Source: Pontiella sulfatireligans
Lineage (GTDB): Bacteria > Verrucomicrobiota > Kiritimatiellia > Kiritimatiellales > Pontiellaceae
Reading direction: 5' to 3'
Assembly: GCF_900890705.1 (NCBI RefSeq)
Contig: NZ_CAAHFH010000001.1
Span: forward strand, 930,001 to 994,000
Length of the DNA: 64,000 nt
How positions within the stretch are numbered: the stretch's first letter is position 1; each line of letters starts with the position of its first letter. A model generated the notes under the pieces. It worked only from the letters and a program-made list of their open reading frames with translations. It ran no database searches and was not told where the DNA came from. The translations under genes were made by a program, and so were the position numbers. Shown piece after piece: positions 53,741 to 62,875 of the stretch.

Positions 53741-56470
53741 CTACTGCGGGATGGCCACGCGAACAAACAGCTTGCCCGACGAACCGGACAGGGCGTCCGG
53801 AATAGTGATTGTTGTGGGGCTTCCGCCGGTTTCGCCATCAAGCGTGGTGAAGACCTCCCAATCCACCAGATTGGTGGAAACCTGGATGTCGTAGCGAACA
53901 CCATCGAGCAGGTTGCGGACGGTATAATCCATTTCCTGGCTGACGTTCATGAAGAACGAAGTGGCATTGGAGGCATCGGGCACGTTGGAATCCAGATCAA
54001 ATGCAAGTTCATGATAGTAGCTCAATCCATCGGCATCGGCATCGGCCAGCAGCACGGGATAGGTTGCGATAACCGGCCCGACATTGTCGTAGGCCACCAG
54101 ATCCCGCCCTAAACCGATGCGGGCATCGGGTGCGTAGTCACCGGTTGAATCCATCCAGTCGGACAGGATCTTGCGGTAGGCTTTAAGCTCGGCCGCATAG
54201 GCGGCATGGGTTGCCAGATTGACCGCTTCGAATGGATCGTTGAAAAGATCGTAGAATTCCTCCGCCACTTTCGTGCCGAGGAAATAGCTCTGCTCCGGAG
54301 TCAAGGAAACACTATTCGTCATGCTGCGGGGATTGAGGACGGAGTTGGCATAATTCCCGTTTATGAAGGGCAGTTCGGGATAGAAATGGCGGATATACTT
54401 GAAGCGATGGCCCACCACCGCCCGCGAGCGGTCGAAGATGCCGTCCACCCCATCGCGGGAGGCAAACACAACCGTGCGGCTGGTCAGGTCGTCGTTGAAC
54501 AAATCCAGCCCTTCCATTTTCGGCGGACGGATCGCATGCGCCACACCGGCACAGGTCGCGGCAATATCAATCATGCTGGTCAGGTTGGTGTTCACCGAAG
54601 CGGGGGTGACTTTGCCCGGCCAGCGGATAATCATCGGCACATGGATTCCGGTTTCATAGAGCCACTGCTTATGGCGCATGGTGGCACGTCCGTGGTCGGA
54701 CGCGAGAATGACGAGGGTGTTGTCCGCCTCGCCGCCAAGGTCGAGCCCGGCGAGAAACTGGCCGACCACATAATCGGTGCATGATACCGCATTAAGCGAC
54801 TGGGCCACCCAATCGCGCCAGTCGGCGGAATCTTCGAGATAGGGAGGGATGGTTACATTCGCAGGATCCACCGCCACACCGGTGGCGTTGGCCCAAGTGG
54901 TTCCCGTTCCAAATCCGTGCTTCTTGCCCGTTTCAATATTGACGTAGGCAAAGAACGGCTGCCCCGCCATGCGGTTGGTCCAGGCTCCGCCCATGAAGAT
55001 AGTCGAGGGATCGCACGAAGGACTATCTGCTGGGCCGGTAAAGTCAAATCCCTGTATATGCTGGAGTGGATGAGGGTTGTCGCCCACCGTTTTGACCATA
55101 TCGGGATTTCGGTCAAAATTGAGGTCGGTCTTGCCCGATGCACCCCATCGGATATCCCCGTTGCTGATGTTTACCGTGAAATAGCCGGCATCGGTCAACA
55201 GTTTTGGAAGGGACCCATGACCTTCCGGCAACTGGTCAATATAGTGGGAGCGATGATGTGGCGCCCCGATGGTCGTGACATAGTTTCCGGAGAAGAGTGC
55301 CGTGTGCGATGGCGAACAAACCGGGTTGGCCACATAGGCACGCGTATAACGCACACCTTGCGAAGCCAGCGTGTCGATGTTCGGCGTATGGGTGAGATCC
55401 GCATCGGGGGAAATCCCGAACGATCCGTCATAACAGCCAAAAGAAGGATCGAGGTCATCGAGGTAGATCATGAAAATATTGGGCTGATTGACCGATGCAT
55501 CCGGCGCGGCAGACGCTTCAAGCGAGTCTGCCGATTCTTCATTCAGATTGTTCTTTGCCGAAACCACGTAATAGTAGGTGGTGCCGTTGACGACATTGGT
55601 ATCAATAAAGTTTCCAGTGGTTGGGGCCGCTCCCGCCAGCGCAACATAGGGGCCGCCGTTTGCGGAGGAACGTTTGACGACAAAATGGTCGAACCCATCC
55701 TGCTCGTTTTTGCTCCAGCTCAAGGCAACGCGTCCATTGGCCGGGATGGCCGTCAGCAACTCCGGCACATCGGGCGAGGGAGCCTTGCTGATGCCCACCA
55801 CGAGAATGGCGTTCACATGAATGCTTCCGGCCTGGGCTGACAGTGTCACGGCCTGGGAGGAAGCATCCGCGGTAAAACTGCCCACGGCATGCTGCCCATA
55901 ATCGTCTGGCTCTCCAGTGGATACCGCTCCGTTCATAATGGTTGCCGAATTTCCCAAGCCATCACCCAGTGTAAGAGATTTATAGTTACGCTGGTCGTTG
56001 TAGAACACCTGAACTTTATAATCGTTGCCGACCGTCAGTCCGGAAAGAGTAAGCGTTCCAGTTTTGATCTGGTTCGCATAGGCCAGACTTCCAATGACGA
56101 GATCAAAGTTTGCATCGCCCGTGGAGGCCATGACGACCGGCGCTTTATAAATGACGCTGGATGCCAGCGTGCCAGACCCGACGCTTTCGTCAGCATCGGC
56201 TCCCGTTGGAACGAAGTCCAAGCCGGGGAAATTCACGGAAGAAAAGGGGTAGGAACCGGTTCCGCTAGATCCCCCTCCCGTAATCGTGGATGGCGACGTT
56301 CCGCAATTAAATGCATGCAAAACATTCCCCTCGACGAGCTGGGATTTTCCCGTGGTGTTCGTGGCGGCACTCCAGCTGATCGCTGCCGCGTGCGATCCGC
56401 GGGGCAGCACAAGTGCTACAAAGCAACCCAGCGCGATGATAGGAATTATTCTTCGTGTATTGTGTTCCAC
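53741..56470 (-). CDS. Giant secreted S1-like sulfatase with non-canonical CSPSH signature
   Basis: 909 residues from GTG 56470, chosen because AGAGG lies upstream and a signal peptide (IIPIIALGCFVALVL) follows; the open frame to 56611 would overlap the next gene. A beta-sandwich (about 30-228), a fibronectin-III domain (about 233-325) and the sulfatase fold (about 328-800) are followed by a C-terminal beta domain (ISTNLVDWEVFTTL type). The formylglycine segment reads VCSPSHTALFSG: Cys385 is kept but the arginine of CxPSR is His389. That arginine is part of the maturation motif, so the enzyme may be poorly matured, matured differently or inactive. LASDHGRATMRHKQ keeps C-terminal metal ligands. 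An FGE-fold protein is encoded just upstream. Confidence 0.88.
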   Translation of the reverse strand: MEHNTRRIIPIIALGCFVALVLPRGSHAAAISWSAATNTTGKSQLVEGNVLHAFNCGTSPSTITGGGSSGTGSYPFSSVNFPGLDFVPTGADADESVGSGTLASSVIYKAPVVMASTGDANFDLVIGSLAYANQIKTGTLTLSGLTVGNDYKVQVFYNDQRNYKSLTLGDGLGNSATIMNGAVSTGEPDDYGQHAVGSFTADASSQAVTLSAQAGSIHVNAILVVGISKAPSPDVPELLTAIPANGRVALSWSKNEQDGFDHFVVKRSSANGGPYVALAGAAPTTGNFIDTNVVNGTTYYYVVSAKNNLNEESADSLEASAAPDASVNQPNIFMIYLDDLDPSFGCYDGSFGISPDADLTHTPNIDTLASQGVRYTRAYVANPVCSPSHTALFSGNYVTTIGAPHHRSHYIDQLPEGHGSLPKLLTDAGYFTVNISNGDIRWGASGKTDLNFDRNPDMVKTVGDNPHPLQHIQGFDFTGPADSPSCDPSTIFMGGAWTNRMAGQPFFAYVNIETGKKHGFGTGTTWANATGVAVDPANVTIPPYLEDSADWRDWVAQSLNAVSCTDYVVGQFLAGLDLGGEADNTLVILASDHGRATMRHKQWLYETGIHVPMIIRWPGKVTPASVNTNLTSMIDIAATCAGVAHAIRPPKMEGLDLFNDDLTSRTVVFASRDGVDGIFDRSRAVVGHRFKYIRHFYPELPFINGNYANSVLNPRSMTNSVSLTPEQSYFLGTKVAEEFYDLFNDPFEAVNLATHAAYAAELKAYRKILSDWMDSTGDYAPDARIGLGRDLVAYDNVGPVIATYPVLLADADADGLSYYHELAFDLDSNVPDASNATSFFMNVSQEMDYTVRNLLDGVRYDIQVSTNLVDWEVFTTLDGETGGSPTTITIPDALSGSSGKLFVRVAIPQ

Positions 56471-56567
56471 AATGAACCTCTGGTTTACGTAGTTGACATG
56501 CGCACAGACAAAAGGAAGACAACGCCCGACTCCATTCGGGGCAGTTTGCAAGGTCTGGAACAATAGA

Positions 56568-57653
56568 TTATGGAGCGGAAACGACGGCGCGGAAACCGTA
56601 TCTCGTGTCACCGGAAAGCCATCCGCCCGTCATCGTCTTGTCTCCGCAACGGACTTTATCGGCTTCCCAGTTGAAGGATCCCCCTCTGGAAGATTGCTGC
56701 GAAGCCTTGGTTATCGCTCCGTCGGGATTGGTGAATTCCGCAAGATTTCCCACTATGTTAAACAGGCCATATCCGTTTACCGGAAGATCGCCGACTGGTG
56801 CCGTATACGGAAACACATCGCCGTCGAACCAGTAGGAGCGATGAGGCCCCGCATCAGCCACCGTAGATAAGTCATACGGATAGGCTGGGTTGTTGTAATA
56901 TGCATAATAGTTGGCTTTGACATGAGTGATGGTATCGCCCCACGGGAAGCGCTTGCCGGACAGGCCGCCGCGGGCGGCATATTCCCACTCGTCGCCGGTC
57001 GGCAAACGATAACCATTGGCCTGAAAACCGCAATCTACGGTAAACGGATTCACATAGTCAAAAGTACGGAACACCACGCCTTCTTCCGTGTAACAGGGAG
57101 TCCGCCCCTCCATCTCGCTCCGGGCATTGCAGTAGAGGACGCTCTCAATGTATCTGATGGAATGCACAGGATGTCCCGCAGCCTTGGCAGCACCCTTGTT
57201 CGTGGAAATATTATAGCCGTTATTGGATGCCCATAGCGCCACGTCGTCCCACTTTTCCTTGGAGACCTCCGTCGTATCCATCCAGAAACGATCCACCGTA
57301 AGCGAATAGGCGCCAAAATCCGGGTCGGTTCCGCTGTTGGTTCCGGCAACAATCATCACCATGCCGGACGAAGGAGGAGGGAGTTCGTAGGATTCGGCAC
57401 GGAAAAAAAACTGTGCATTCGGCAAGTTGGTCGCGAACAAACCAGGCGTCGCCACCTGGTCGGATAAATCGTCCCAATCGCCAATTATCATGTTCGGCCG
57501 ACCATAGAAACGGTATCCCATGCTCGGCGACGAGGACCACCTGACCGAAACCGCTACCTCATCCGCAATCTTCTCGCAAGTAATCATTGTTTCCACTGCA
57601 CTTACGCCGGCCGCCATGCCGATCATTAATAATAGGACACTCCACTTCTTCAT
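56568..57653 (-). CDS. Exported FGE/SUMF1-fold protein, probably not a true formylglycine generator
   Basis: 361 residues with a signal peptide (about 1-19) and a short beta-rich segment before an FGE-sulfatase domain (about 95-358): FWMDTTEVSKEKWDDV, RLPTGDEWEYAARGG, FPWGD, NIVGNLAEFT, SSRGGSFNW and YGFRAV. True aerobic FGE enzymes carry two active-site cysteines within a few residues after the GGS segment. Here only one cysteine (VRCGDK) is present, so the copper site cannot form and sulfatase maturation activity is unlikely. Such domains often serve in carbohydrate or partner binding. It lies 97 bases upstream of the unusual CSPSH sulfatase in the same direction. Confidence 0.85.
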   Translation of the reverse strand: MKKWSVLLLMIGMAAGVSAVETMITCEKIADEVAVSVRWSSSPSMGYRFYGRPNMIIGDWDDLSDQVATPGLFATNLPNAQFFFRAESYELPPPSSGMVMIVAGTNSGTDPDFGAYSLTVDRFWMDTTEVSKEKWDDVALWASNNGYNISTNKGAAKAAGHPVHSIRYIESVLYCNARSEMEGRTPCYTEEGVVFRTFDYVNPFTVDCGFQANGYRLPTGDEWEYAARGGLSGKRFPWGDTITHVKANYYAYYNNPAYPYDLSTVADAGPHRSYWFDGDVFPYTAPVGDLPVNGYGLFNIVGNLAEFTNPDGAITKASQQSSRGGSFNWEADKVRCGDKTMTGGWLSGDTRYGFRAVVSAP

Positions 57654-57684
57654 ATTTTCTCCAAAACACCCTCATTAGCATTTG

Positions 57685-57712
57685 AAAAAAGATGCGGCGC
57701 GATGCCGCATCT
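57685..57712 (-). terminator. Intrinsic terminator after the 57739 PEP-CTERM gene
   Basis: On the minus strand a perfect 9-bp stem (AGATGCGGC / GCCGCATCT) with a 5-nt loop is followed by a run of T (57685-57690). It separates the PEP-CTERM gene from the FGE-fold gene. Confidence 0.85.
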
Positions 57713-57738
57713 CCATTCGTTCTTCATTGCCAAACAGA

Positions 57739-58464
57739 CTAGACAATGAAAAATCGGCGGATACCGAAAAGGGCTCCCCCAACCATTGCAACCAGCCCCA
57801 GCGTCGCCGGTTCCGGAATCACCACCGACCCGGCCACAAAAAATGCCTGATCATGTGAATCATCCCGGTGCTGTATAACAGTCCATGGATCCGTAGAACT
57901 CCATGGCGTTGTGATGTCCGCAGTAGAGGCGAACAATGCGTGATCGCCAGCGCCACCATATACGCTGCCTTTGGACTTGTAGAATTCCCAGTTATTATCG
58001 GCATCATCGCTAGTCATGAATACCATGAAGGAATACTGGCCGCCGGCAGCCAGCTCATACCCCCCTAGATCCAGTTTAATCCAATCATCCTTTGCCACAG
58101 AAGCAGAAGTGGCAAGATCATAGGCAATCGTCGTCAATGCATCTCCGCTGATTCCCGAGAAAATCTTGACCTCAAGATTACCTGACATAGAGGAAAGATT
58201 CTCAGTGGTATACGATTTAAGATAAAGATCAGACAGCTGATATTTTTCCGTCGGGTTAATGGCTCCCAAGCTAAACACCTGCCCCATTGCAACCTCATTG
58301 ACGGCAGCGATGTTTTTTACCGCTTGCCGGACAGTTCCTCCGACAACATCAGCCCCCGTCAACACATTTGCCGAAGGAGCAGTCGTCCCATGGTTTACAA
58401 TCACCCCGGCCTGCGCGCCGATGGCGGCGACAGAAACCAGCGCAATTAATGCTGTTTTTTTCAT
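57739..58464 (-). CDS. PEP-CTERM anchored protein carrying a recurrent 190-residue domain
   Basis: 241 residues from ATG 58464, supported by AAGGAG nine bases upstream; upstream in-frame codons to 58506 lack a signal peptide and are rejected. Signal peptide about 1-19. The body (about 20-210: AAVNEVAMGQVFSLG ... AFFVAGSVV) is the domain also present in the 50353 protein and, twice, in the 58534 protein. The tail VIPEPATLGLVAMVGG and RRFFIV is almost identical to that of the 16244 protein, so both are exosortase substrates. Function unknown; the domain alone on an anchor suggests binding rather than catalysis. Confidence 0.85.
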   Translation of the reverse strand: MKKTALIALVSVAAIGAQAGVIVNHGTTAPSANVLTGADVVGGTVRQAVKNIAAVNEVAMGQVFSLGAINPTEKYQLSDLYLKSYTTENLSSMSGNLEVKIFSGISGDALTTIAYDLATSASVAKDDWIKLDLGGYELAAGGQYSFMVFMTSDDADNNWEFYKSKGSVYGGAGDHALFASTADITTPWSSTDPWTVIQHRDDSHDQAFFVAGSVVIPEPATLGLVAMVGGALFGIRRFFIV

Positions 58465-58533
58465 TTCTTTCTCCTTTTCATGTTCCTCCATCCGCCTCCC
58501 GCCCATCGCGGGAAAACGGGCAGAAGGTTCAAA

Positions 58534-60498
58534 TTACGGGTTGCCGAATCCAACCTTAAGGTTCATGAACTGAGTAGCTTCCGTTGTGGTGGAAATGCGG
58601 TTGGTTACCGTTTCGAAACCATCCACCACCGGGGATGCCCCCGCTTCGCTAGTGGCGTTGGTTATGGGGCCATTCACCAGATCGGTGGAGGAAAGCACCG
58701 CATAGCTAAGCGCAGGATCCGCAGGGTTCTGGCGACGGTAGACATAGTTCAACCAGGCGCCATCCACTTCGGAAGTCGGCAGAATGGCGGCCGCATCGTC
58801 GTTGTTAGGGTTTCCACCCAGCGCGTATTCGAGCAGGTTGTTGATCCCGTCGCCATCGGGCAAATCCAGCAACAGGTTGTTGCTCAGGCCATAATCCTTA
58901 ATCCATTGCTCCAGTGCGCTCAACTGCGGGCCGATATCTCCATCGATCGAAAACAGCATGTCACCGACCTGAGCCGTATTAACGGCGGCACCAATCGGCG
59001 TTGCAACATCCCAGGGGTCGGTATCGAAATTTGCAACATCGTAGGCATTGGCTCCCCGCATTTCATTTCCATCAGGATATTCGGTGGAACTTGAATCACG
59101 CGCAAAATTGATGCGGTGATCGGCATCTTCCTCACCACATACGATCAGGTAGGTATACGTCACGCCATTGGTCATTGGAATACCGGAACCCAGACCGAAC
59201 TTAACCCAGTGGTTGTTCCAACTGCCCAGCGCTGTGGCATCATAATCATACGAGCCTAAGGACGTTGACCCCGCACCAACCCCTTCAAATACCTGGATTT
59301 GGAATGAATTAGCCGTCCAGTTTGCGAATACTTCAGTTGATCTTACTTTAAGGGTGATACTTTGTGCTGTGCCGTTCGTCGTGGCTATAAAACTCTGCCC
59401 ACCAAGAGAATGGTTGGCAGCAGAGTCCCAACGTACTTCACGGTTTCCTTCGTCTCCACCTGCCGCGAGATGCGAAGCGATTGACCCTGCTGAAGGTGTG
59501 CTGGTGCCCACATCAAGAACCACCGGTGTTTCTATGGAAAGTAACGAAAGAGAGACCGTTGCCGCCGCGCTGGTGGAAACGCCGTCCGTTACTGTGAAAG
59601 TAAAGTTATCGCTACCTTCGAAGGTCGGGCTGTCTGGCTGGTAGATCACCTGCGGGAGATTTGTGGCGACCAGCGTGCCGTTTACCGGAAGATCCTCGAT
59701 TAAGAAGGTCAATGCATCTCCATCCAGATCGCTTCCCGTTAACGTGAGCGCGGTATCAACCCCGTAGATGGTCGCACTGTCAGCATTTGCAACAGGAGCC
59801 TGATTACCTACCAAGGCCTCTCCGACATAGAAGGAAAAATCCCGGTCTGCGGCAGCAATAGCCATCCCTGTCCAGGCACTGTTCGGCCAGTTATTGGTCC
59901 AGGAAAGATCACTGATTTCTTCATACTGAACGCCGTCGGTATATCCAGAGGTGTCACCGCGGTAAAAGCTCCATGTATTGGCAACATCCGAGCTAGTCGT
60001 ATCCCAGAACGCCACGAAACTATAGTTCGTGGCAACCGTGAGGTTGGTGCCACCATCCAGGGAAAAACGCACCCAGTCGCCAATGGCCACATCAAAAGCA
60101 TTGGTATCCCCGTCGTCAAAGGAAGCCATGTTAAATTCATAAGTATCCAGCAGAACAGCCGTCGCGCCCTCGCCTTGATACAGGTTGATTTCAAGATCCC
60201 CTGCAAAGGAGGAGAAATGCTTGTTGTTTGCTGACCTAAGGAAGATCTCCCCCAACTGAAAACCTCCACCAGAAACCTGGGCAGCGTCCAGTGTGAACGA
60301 TTGCCCGATAATAATTGTTTTATTATCAGAAGCACGATTAATAACTTCGCGTTGTTTGGATGTCCCTGCATCCGTCCCTTCGAGTCCGGAAAGAACTGTC
60401 GATGGATCCGCACCGCCAATCACGGAAACCGTTCCCGCCAAAGCGGAACCCAGCGCCATAGCAGTCACACATGTAATTATATATCCATATTTTTTCAT
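58534..60498 (-). CDS. Secreted protein with two copies of the 190-residue domain and a cadherin-like domain
   Basis: 654 residues with a signal peptide (about 1-22). Domain copy 1 (about 25-230: QREVINRASDNKTIIIGQSF ... FSFYVGEALV), a cadherin-like domain (about 232-325), domain copy 2 (about 330-530: GGDEGNREVRWD ... DMLFSIDGDIG) and the NLLEYALGGNP C-terminal domain ending QFMNLKVGFGNP. No known catalytic residues are visible. It starts the right-hand minus-strand block, so it is probably expressed with the PEP-CTERM protein downstream. The next two domain-bearing genes are on the same strand, indicating local spread of the domain. Confidence 0.8.
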   Translation of the reverse strand: MKKYGYIITCVTAMALGSALAGTVSVIGGADPSTVLSGLEGTDAGTSKQREVINRASDNKTIIIGQSFTLDAAQVSGGGFQLGEIFLRSANNKHFSSFAGDLEINLYQGEGATAVLLDTYEFNMASFDDGDTNAFDVAIGDWVRFSLDGGTNLTVATNYSFVAFWDTTSSDVANTWSFYRGDTSGYTDGVQYEEISDLSWTNNWPNSAWTGMAIAAADRDFSFYVGEALVGNQAPVANADSATIYGVDTALTLTGSDLDGDALTFLIEDLPVNGTLVATNLPQVIYQPDSPTFEGSDNFTFTVTDGVSTSAAATVSLSLLSIETPVVLDVGTSTPSAGSIASHLAAGGDEGNREVRWDSAANHSLGGQSFIATTNGTAQSITLKVRSTEVFANWTANSFQIQVFEGVGAGSTSLGSYDYDATALGSWNNHWVKFGLGSGIPMTNGVTYTYLIVCGEEDADHRINFARDSSSTEYPDGNEMRGANAYDVANFDTDPWDVATPIGAAVNTAQVGDMLFSIDGDIGPQLSALEQWIKDYGLSNNLLLDLPDGDGINNLLEYALGGNPNNDDAAAILPTSEVDGAWLNYVYRRQNPADPALSYAVLSSTDLVNGPITNATSEAGASPVVDGFETVTNRISTTTEATQFMNLKVGFGNP

Positions 60499-60743
60499 CT
60501 GCTGTCTCCTTTTGCTTTCTTTTTTTAGTTCCGCTACAATTCGAGCTTTTAATATATCTTTTTATCTCACTTACTCGGATGTAATCTTCTCTTACCTATA
60601 GCCCTAGAAACGTCTCATATTATACTATTCGTGAATATAATTGATTTTTTTCACATGACGATTCCGCGAACAGGAATTCCGGCTATATATATTATCGTTT
60701 TATTTCCATTTTTGACCATTTTATGCCAAATTCCTGACTGACC

Positions 60744-62804
60744 ATGGAAAACAGCCCGAACAACGACAAAGAGCGATACCAGCGCAGAAAAAGCGTTTTG
60801 CGCAAGTTTTATGCCGCGGATCCGGGCAAACCGACCCCCGAGGAGCTGGAATGGTCGACCCCCATTCTCAATTCGCTTAAAGAGACCGAGAATCGCTACG
60901 AGGAGCTTGAACCGATTGCGGCCGGCGGGGAAAAGCGGATCGTGCGCACGCTCGACAAACGCCTGAAGCGTTGCGTGGCCATGGCGCACCCTATCAAGAC
61001 TGAAACACCGGACGACTTCGAACAATTCCTGCGCGAAGCCCAGTTGACCGCCAACCTGATGCACCCCAACATTGTCCCGATCTACAACATGGGGATCGGC
61101 GACGACGGCCACCCCTTTTTCTCGATGGAGCTTGTGCCCGGAGACAGCCTGAAGGACATCATCCAAAAACTGAAGGACGGGGACGCCTCCTACAAGACAC
61201 AGTATCCGCTAGAAACCTTGCTCGGCATTTTCAACAAGGTTTGCGATGCCGTGGCCTACGCGCATTCCTGTAACGTGCTCCACTTGGACATCAAGCCCGA
61301 CAACATCCGGGTCGGGCAGTTTGGTGAAGTGTTCCTGTGCGACTGGGGATTGGCGCATGTGGGGATCGATGAAACCGCCACGAAAAAATGCGAGCCCAAC
61401 GGTCTCGACGGCGAAGTGCTCAACGACATGACCCTCTCGGGCACCATGAAAGGCACGCCGGGTTTCATGGCTCCCGAGCAGGTCACCGGGGAAGCAAAAA
61501 CGCCCCGAACCGACATCTACGCCCTCGGCGCAATCCTGTATTCCATCCTGACGCACGAGCTTCCGGTCGAAGGCCGGCAAACAAACGAAGTGTTGGAAAA
61601 CACCCGCAACGGCAATGTGATTCATCCCCGCACACGCCGGCCGGGACGCCCCGCGCCGACCAGTCTGACGGCTGTGGCTATGAAAGCCTTGGCGACGTCC
61701 CCAAAACGCCGCTATGTCAGCACCCAGGAACTCCAGCAGGATATCAACCGCTATCTCACAGGCTACCCCACCGAGGCCGAACATGCCGGCATCTACACCC
61801 GCATGATCCTGCTGACCCATCGCCACCGTAAACTCAGCTTCTGGCTCATTGCGTTCATGGCTTTGCTGTTCGTTGTCGTTAGCATCAATCTTTCCATTAT
61901 CCGACGCGAAAAAAAGACCGCCGAAGAAAACTTTGCGCTTTACCGCGAAGAGAAGGAAACGTTGGTGCGTGTGAGCGAAGAGCTGGCCACCCTCTCCTAC
62001 CACACACAAGAGGTGCGCAGCTATATCAGTGCCAATAGCATGATTCCCGTAACACAACGAATTTTAGCGCGTGATGACATCGATCCCGAAACCAAACAGG
62101 CGACCCTGCGCGAAAAGGCGCGCATGCATTTTATGCTGCAACAGTTCAATGCCGCAGAAGAGGCCTTGGAACAGGTACATGATACGGGATTGAGGGGCAA
62201 TGCCATGCTGAACCTCTGCCGGGAATATGCCGTCATCAAACCCGACGATTCCGGTTTTCTGTCCGGCCATGATCTAGCCCAGCTGTTGACCAACACCGAT
62301 GCGATCAACCGGGACATGAGCCTCTTCCTCTATTTCCACTACACCCGGCGGGTCCCCTCGGTTGTACCGGAGGAGCATGCCGAGGTCGTTGCCGTAATGC
62401 TTTCGCGGCTGAATGAACTGAGCGACGAGGAAATACCACAACTGAGACTCAGCAAACAGGCGGAGGGCTATCACCTCGATCTGTCGCATACTCCCTACAG
62501 CGCCTATCTCGTAACCATCCCACTCGTATATCGGCAAAACCTCTTGCAGCACCTCAATCTTTATTCGCTCGACATCAGCCACACCCCGGTCTCGCTCACA
62601 CGGGAACTGAAAAACCTGAAAACCAAGGAACTGCGCATGATTGGCGTCTCTCTGGAACCGGCCAGCAACCTTGCGTGGACACTGCAGGGCATAGGACTTG
62701 ATCGATTGATTGTCGGCAAGGGAGAATATCCCGAATCAGTCCTCAAAAAAATCCGGTTCAAGGGAATCGAGGTGATGGAAGAAGCAGGGAATGTCGAATA
62801 CTGA
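60744..62804 (+). CDS. Transmembrane Hanks-type Ser/Thr kinase with WNK-like lysine placement, copy 2
   Basis: 686 residues aligning along the whole length with the 19792 kinase. Kinase domain about 55-340: Lys64 at the third P-loop glycine position (AGGEKR), VAMA (78-81) in place of VAIK, alpha-C Glu98, HLDIKPDN with Asp182/Lys184/Asn187, Asp200 in DWG, and MAPEQ. One membrane helix (about 365-388) precedes a C-terminal part with LRR-like text (LYSLDISHT, LKTKELRMIG). Because both copies share the same lysine displacement and keep all other catalytic residues, the arrangement is under selection and not decay. Convergent with the second ECF sigma gene, 71 bases apart. The signal sensed is unknown. 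Confidence 0.88.
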   Translation: MENSPNNDKERYQRRKSVLRKFYAADPGKPTPEELEWSTPILNSLKETENRYEELEPIAAGGEKRIVRTLDKRLKRCVAMAHPIKTETPDDFEQFLREAQLTANLMHPNIVPIYNMGIGDDGHPFFSMELVPGDSLKDIIQKLKDGDASYKTQYPLETLLGIFNKVCDAVAYAHSCNVLHLDIKPDNIRVGQFGEVFLCDWGLAHVGIDETATKKCEPNGLDGEVLNDMTLSGTMKGTPGFMAPEQVTGEAKTPRTDIYALGAILYSILTHELPVEGRQTNEVLENTRNGNVIHPRTRRPGRPAPTSLTAVAMKALATSPKRRYVSTQELQQDINRYLTGYPTEAEHAGIYTRMILLTHRHRKLSFWLIAFMALLFVVVSINLSIIRREKKTAEENFALYREEKETLVRVSEELATLSYHTQEVRSYISANSMIPVTQRILARDDIDPETKQATLREKARMHFMLQQFNAAEEALEQVHDTGLRGNAMLNLCREYAVIKPDDSGFLSGHDLAQLLTNTDAINRDMSLFLYFHYTRRVPSVVPEEHAEVVAVMLSRLNELSDEEIPQLRLSKQAEGYHLDLSHTPYSAYLVTIPLVYRQNLLQHLNLYSLDISHTPVSLTRELKNLKTKELRMIGVSLEPASNLAWTLQGIGLDRLIVGKGEYPESVLKKIRFKGIEVMEEAGNVEY

Positions 62805-62867
62805 ATATCGAACATGGAACTTCGAGAGATCTCTCCCCTTCTACATTCGATATTCCTTGTTCAATAT
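62805..62867. repeat. Inverted repeat between kinase 2 and sigma factor 2
   Basis: ATATCGAACATGGAACTTCGA (62805-62825) is nearly the reverse complement of TCGATATTCCTTGTTCAATAT (62847-62867). Sequence style and position match the element at 21858-21944 in the first module, so it belongs to the duplicated unit. It probably ends both convergent transcripts. Confidence 0.6.
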
Positions 62868-62875
62868 TTAACGGT

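Noticed and set aside
56568..57653. Annotation as the sulfatase-maturing formylglycine-generating enzyme
   Set aside because: The fold motifs fit, but the catalytic cysteine pair after the GGS segment is missing.
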